Positions 60,996-64,000 of a DNA stretch of 64,000 bases are shown here, piece by piece. The stretch's first letter is position 1, and each line of letters opens with the position of its first letter. The DNA is taken from contig JANQGQ010000038.1 in NCBI GenBank assembly GCA_028277185.1, positions 104,947 through 168,946 of the forward strand. The letters run 5' to 3'. Source of the DNA: Woeseiaceae bacterium. Lineage in GTDB: Bacteria; Pseudomonadota; Gammaproteobacteria; Steroidobacterales; Woeseiaceae. The notes beneath the pieces are model-generated. The model was given only the letters and a program-made list of their open reading frames with translations, did no database searches and had not been told where the DNA came from. The position numbers and the translations under genes are program-made.

Positions 60996-61175
60996 ATGCT
61001 CAAACGAGTGCGAACCGTAGTGTTCCGACCGCTGGCCGTGTTGCTGCTGTGCCTGTCGATGGCGTCGTGCGATCCGCCTCGGGTTTACGGGAGCATCGGC
61101 TACAGCTCCTATAGCGGCGGTTACTACGGCAGCGGCTTCGGCGGCAGCGTCTCGATCGGCGGCCGCATTCTCTAG
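60996..61175 (+). CDS. Small Gly/Tyr-rich lipoprotein
   Basis: The 59-residue protein has a signal peptide with lipobox MASC (C25) and a mature part rich in Gly, Ser and Tyr (SIGYSSYSGGYYGSGFGG). The residue after the cysteine is Asp, which in E. coli keeps lipoproteins in the inner membrane. It starts 2 bp after the VOC lipoprotein stop (TGAGCATG) and is probably co-translated. Function is unknown. It was found by extending the frame from the preceding gene. Confidence 0.65.
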   Translation: MLKRVRTVVFRPLAVLLLCLSMASCDPPRVYGSIGYSSYSGGYYGSGFGGSVSIGGRIL

Positions 61176-61178
61176 GCT

Positions 61179-62006
61179 TTAAGGATTCCGGCCGTCGGCG
61201 GCGTCGCGCGGCGGCAACGGGACGAAGCCCGACGTGTGCCGCACGTAATCGGCATACGCCCGCCGCCGTGACATCTTCTTTTCGTTGTTGGCCTTGCCGG
61301 TTGCGTAGACGAGCGCGAGGTTCATGTACGCGGCGCCGATCAGGCCGATCCAGCCGTAGGGTGCGGCAAGCGCAACGAGCGCGATGCCCCACCACATGCA
61401 GGCATTGCCGAAGTAGTTCGGATGCCGCGAGTAGCGCCAGAGCCCCGACGTGAGTAGCGGCTTGTCTTCGTAGGGCCCATCGTAGGCCGCGTGCCGGCGC
61501 TTGAACCGGGCAAGCTGCCAGTCGGCGACTGTCTCCAGCGTGAAACCGGCCAGCCACAGCGCCGCGCCGGCGATGGCAAGCGGGCCGGCAACGGTGTCCG
61601 CCGGCGCCGCGAGGCCGACGATCAGCGGCAGCGATACGACGTAGGCGGACACTGCCTGAAAGCCCATGACCATTACGAAAGAGACGGCCACCCAGGATCT
61701 GCCGGCCGCTTCCGTTTGCTGCCTGAAGACCGTGTAACGGTCGTCTTCGCCGCGGCCGAGATTGCGGGACCACAGGTAGACGGTGTAGCGGATCGCCCAG
61801 AGTATCGGCAGCGCCGCGATGAGCGCGTGGTAGGGCCCGGGATCGAGTACGGCCGCGTACAGCGTCGCGGCAACGAGGCCGAAGGTGCCGCCCCAGATCA
61901 GATCGAAGAGACTTGCGTCGTCGACGAGGAAGGTAATGAGCCATACGGACAGGAAGAGGCCGAAGACGACGACCGCCGCGAGGATCGCGAAAAAGCTGAG
62001 GCTCAT
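61179..62006 (-). CDS. DUF1295 membrane protein (steroid 5-alpha reductase-like)
   Basis: The 275-residue integral membrane protein has about six to seven helices and the DUF1295 signatures LWRYSRHPNYFGNACMWWGIAL and RAYADYVRHTSGFVPLPP. The family is related to steroid 5-alpha reductases and isoprenylcysteine methyltransferases, and its substrate is unknown. The stop lies 3 bp from the end of the small lipoprotein gene on the other strand. It is immediately downstream of the minus-strand phosphoribosyltransferase gene (24 bp), with which it may be transcribed. Confidence 0.9.
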   Translation of the reverse strand: MSLSFFAILAAVVVFGLFLSVWLITFLVDDASLFDLIWGGTFGLVAATLYAAVLDPGPYHALIAALPILWAIRYTVYLWSRNLGRGEDDRYTVFRQQTEAAGRSWVAVSFVMVMGFQAVSAYVVSLPLIVGLAAPADTVAGPLAIAGAALWLAGFTLETVADWQLARFKRRHAAYDGPYEDKPLLTSGLWRYSRHPNYFGNACMWWGIALVALAAPYGWIGLIGAAYMNLALVYATGKANNEKKMSRRRAYADYVRHTSGFVPLPPRDAADGRNP

Positions 62007-62030
62007 TGCCGACTTTTCACGGTCTTAGGC

Positions 62031-62618
62031 TCACGGCGTCTCGGCGAAGGGCCGCAGCCGCTCGGCGATCGCGGCCAGCTCCGGCCTGAGCCGGCGGATC
62101 TCGTCGATGCTCATGCCGGTCAGCTCGTAGGGCAGCACGAGCCAGTCCGCGGTTTCGTGGACGAAAAAGTCCGGTGTCCGGACCGTCTTTGCAGACGGTC
62201 GAAACCAAACCGTTGCCACCCGTATGTCCTGTGGCAGGTTGCGCCGGCACTTGCGGCTGAGCGTGTCCAGCACGGCCTGGACGCTCGAGCCGGTCCCGAG
62301 CACGTCGTCGACGATCAGCAGGGAGTGCCGTGAACTCAGGTTTTCGAGCAGGTACTCGAGCCCGTGGACCCGGACCTGCTGGTTTTCGGCGACCATGCGC
62401 TCGTAGCTGTCGGCGCCCGCGTACGAGGTCCGGATCGCTATGTGATCGGTCCCGACCCCGAAATGCTCGAGGCCTTCCTGAACGGCGATCCCGACCGCGC
62501 TGCCGCCGCGCCAGAGCCCGACGAGGAAATCCGGCCTGAAGTCGGCCCGGTAGACGTCGGCGGCAAGCTTAAAGGAGTCGCGCAACAGGTCGTTGGCGGC
62601 GATGATGCGTTTGTTCAT
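62031..62618 (-). CDS. Phosphoribosyltransferase, first of a divergent pair
   Basis: The 195-residue protein has the PRTase fold with the PRPP-binding loop LLIVDDVLGTGSSVQAVL (about residue 105) and the early WRGG motif (LVGLWRGGSAVGIAVQ). Length and loop resemble hypoxanthine/xanthine phosphoribosyltransferases. It would form a nucleotide from a purine base and PRPP, a salvage step complementing the phosphorylases of the nucleoside island. It is homologous to the plus-strand gene at 62702, from which it is separated by 83 bp. The base specificity is not assignable. Confidence 0.88.
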   Translation of the reverse strand: MNKRIIAANDLLRDSFKLAADVYRADFRPDFLVGLWRGGSAVGIAVQEGLEHFGVGTDHIAIRTSYAGADSYERMVAENQQVRVHGLEYLLENLSSRHSLLIVDDVLGTGSSVQAVLDTLSRKCRRNLPQDIRVATVWFRPSAKTVRTPDFFVHETADWLVLPYELTGMSIDEIRRLRPELAAIAERLRPFAETP

Positions 62619-62670
62619 GGGTGTGTAACGGCTTCCCGATTTGCGGTAGGGTTTCGCACCGCCCGATTAT

Positions 62671-62684
62671 AGCTATCGATAGCT
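62671..62684. promoter_or_regulatory. Perfect 14-bp palindrome between divergent PRTase genes
   Basis: AGCTATCGATAGCT is its own reverse complement and lies in the short divergent region, 18 bp before the plus-strand start. It is a likely operator for a dimeric regulator controlling both phosphoribosyltransferase genes. Confidence 0.45.
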
Positions 62685-62701
62685 CTGGAAAGACTCTGCG
62701 G

Positions 62702-63265
62702 ATGAAGAAGATCGCCCTGTCGGCGCAGGATTTGCTGGAAGACTCGTTCCGCCTGGGTCTCAATGTCCTCGAAGACGGTTTCCGTCCCACGATGATCATC
62801 GCTATCTGGCGGGGCGGAACGCCCGTCGGCATGGCGGTGCAGGAAATTTTCGCCTACTGCGGAGTGCGCTCGGATCATATCGCCATACGGACCTCTTCGT
62901 ATCACGGCGTCGACCAGCAGGGCAGCGTCGTGGTCCACGGCCTGAACTACATCATCGAGAAGATCTGCCATGACGACCGTGTGTTGATCGTCGACGACGT
63001 GTTCGACACGGGCAAGACGATCGTCGCCGTGATCGAGGAAATCCAACGGCGCGCCCGCGACAACACGCCCGAGGATATCCGGGTCGCGGTGCCTTGGTTC
63101 AAGCCAGCCCGAAACCAGACGGACCGAACACCGGACTACTACCTGCGCGAGACCGACGAGTGGCTGGTCTTTCCGCACGAACTCGACGGACTGACGCCCG
63201 AGGAGCTTCGCGAGGCCCGGCCGGGTATAGCCGACGTAGTCGAAAACGTCCGGGCGGCGACATGA
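62702..63265 (+). CDS. Phosphoribosyltransferase, second of a divergent pair
   Basis: The 187-residue paralog of the minus-strand PRTase has the PRPP loop RVLIVDDVFDTGKTIVAVI (about residue 100) and IIAIWRGGTPVGMAVQEIF. Shared segments such as SDHIAIRTSSY and HGLNYI against TDHIAIRTSYA and HGLEYL show a common ancestor. It probably salvages a purine or pyrimidine base, possibly with a different preference from its twin. ATG 63262 of the LOG gene overlaps its stop by 4 bases, so the two are coupled. The start ATG 62702 is preceded by GGAAAG. Confidence 0.88.
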   Translation: MKKIALSAQDLLEDSFRLGLNVLEDGFRPTMIIAIWRGGTPVGMAVQEIFAYCGVRSDHIAIRTSSYHGVDQQGSVVVHGLNYIIEKICHDDRVLIVDDVFDTGKTIVAVIEEIQRRARDNTPEDIRVAVPWFKPARNQTDRTPDYYLRETDEWLVFPHELDGLTPEELREARPGIADVVENVRAAT

Positions 63266-63843
63266 CGATCGGTATTCAACGCCTTTGCGTCTACTGCGGC
63301 TCCAGCTCCGGGCACGACGCGCGCTACGCCGAGGCGGCGAACGCTGTGGCCGAAGCGTTCGTAGCGCGCGACATCGAACTCGTATACGGCGGGGCGTCGA
63401 AGGGCATCATGGGTGTGATCGCCGATCGTGTGCTGGCGCTCGGCGGCAAGGTGCACGGAGTGATCCCGCAGCAGCTCGTCGACAAGGAGATCGCGCACGA
63501 GGGTCTCACGAAGCAGCACGTCGTCGCTTCGATGCACGAGCGCAAGATGCTGATGGCGGCGCTGGCCGACGGCTTCGTCGCGCTGCCGGGGGGCTTCGGC
63601 ACGCTCGAGGAGATCATCGAGATCACGACCTGGGCGCAGCTCAGATTCCACGCCAAGCCCTGCGGTCTGTTGAACGTCGACGGTTACTACGACCGCCTGC
63701 TGGAGTTTCTCGACCACGCGTGTGCCGAGGGTTTTATACCGGACTTCAATCGCCGGATGCTGCTTGCGGACGAGCGCATCGACGGCCTCCTGGGTCGTTT
63801 CGAGCGCTACGAGGCTCCCGACCGGGATAAGTGGACGGACTGA
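63262..63843 (+). CDS. LOG-family nucleotide phosphoribohydrolase
   Basis: The 193-residue protein has the LOG-family motif PGGFGTLEEIIEITTWAQL (near residue 108) and the opening RLCVYCGSSSGHDARYAEAA. Members hydrolyse nucleoside monophosphates such as AMP or cytokinin riboside 5'-monophosphates, releasing the base and ribose 5-phosphate. It overlaps the phosphoribosyltransferase stop (ATGA), and the opposite reactions in one unit suggest nucleotide-pool balance. It lies at the right end, where the remaining 157 bp of the window contain no gene I can support. Confidence 0.93.
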   Translation: MTIGIQRLCVYCGSSSGHDARYAEAANAVAEAFVARDIELVYGGASKGIMGVIADRVLALGGKVHGVIPQQLVDKEIAHEGLTKQHVVASMHERKMLMAALADGFVALPGGFGTLEEIIEITTWAQLRFHAKPCGLLNVDGYYDRLLEFLDHACAEGFIPDFNRRMLLADERIDGLLGRFERYEAPDRDKWTD

Positions 63844-64000
63844 GAGCCCGATAGGGAAGCTTTGCGGCCGGTCGTTCTGGCGTGCCGGGGTCCCGGGGGG
63901 CCTTACCGGAATGGCTCCCTTGTATGTTCTTAGTTGCTGCGAATCGGGATGATTCAAAGCGCCGGGGAAGGGAAGAGGCTGTATGGCTCCCATCCGCCAC

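Noticed and set aside
63844..64000. An RNA gene or open frame at the right end
   Set aside because: I looked for tRNA, SRP RNA and a gene start but found no convincing structure or coding bias in these 157 bp.

Overview
The window is 64 kb of GC-rich bacterial chromosome with strong G/C preference at third codon positions. It has tightly packed genes with many 1-26 nt overlaps and no phage, plasmid, CRISPR, rRNA or tRNA genes that I can see. Three TonB-dependent receptors, a FecI/FecR pair, several lipoproteins with lipoboxes, a LolA-like protein and beta-barrel proteins show a Gram-negative envelope. The family mix (Na/Pi symporter, PhoB-type regulator, FAN1-type nuclease, CNT nucleoside transporters, a YgaU-like LysM protein) fits a free-living, probably marine gammaproteobacterium. 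I cannot name the genus from sequence alone.

Layout. (1) 0-5.1 kb: a Fur-box-controlled FecI sigma/FecR pair, a truncated P-loop gene remnant, a redoxin, an AI-2E family permease, a CBS protein, and an Lrp-type regulator divergent from a DUF6356 gene with an AT-rich operator between them. (2) 5.2-12.0 kb: a probable six-gene operon of TPR-sulfotransferase, LolA-like periplasmic protein, two FtsX/MacB-type permeases, ATPase and outer-membrane barrel. It looks like a trans-envelope transport system of unknown cargo. (3) 12.1-19.8 kb: a phosphate-themed block with a Na/Pi cotransporter, an orphan PhoB-like response regulator, and a secreted lipoprotein plus TonB receptor. Two of its promoters carry repeats in 11-bp phase that resemble Pho boxes. 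(4) 19.9-30.5 kb: housekeeping and envelope genes (DUF937, LysM, M48 protease, PDZ protein, phosphatidylserine synthase, metzincin-type protease, symporter) and an ECF sigma/anti-sigma-like pair. (5) 30.5-57.9 kb: a large nucleoside and nucleic-acid scavenging island. (6) 57.9-63.8 kb: a FAN1 nuclease fused to a DEDDh exonuclease, two small lipoproteins, a DUF1295 protein, two divergent paralogous phosphoribosyltransferases and a LOG-family nucleotide hydrolase.

The nucleoside island is the main biological story. Two TonB receptors and an exported endonuclease/phosphatase-family lipoprotein could capture and cut nucleic acids or oligonucleotides outside the cell. A lipoprotein amidohydrolase could deaminate purine nucleosides in the periplasm, and two CNT transporters with different substrate-site motifs would import nucleosides. 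DeoA, DeoD, nucleoside hydrolase, Cdd, adenosine kinase and guanine deaminase would process them. DeoB, DeoC, ribokinase and a full-length plus a truncated aldehyde dehydrogenase would carry the sugar to central metabolism. A phytanoyl-CoA-dioxygenase-family gene overlaps deoA and may act on a nucleoside. Pho-box-like arrays near this island suggest, but do not prove, that phosphate shortage helps control it.

Three repeats stand out: a perfect 34-bp inverted repeat at 12046-12116 and a 161-bp imperfect palindrome at 30492-30652, which share the same outer hexamer (GGTGTC/GACACC), and a 40-bp direct repeat at 2551-2638.
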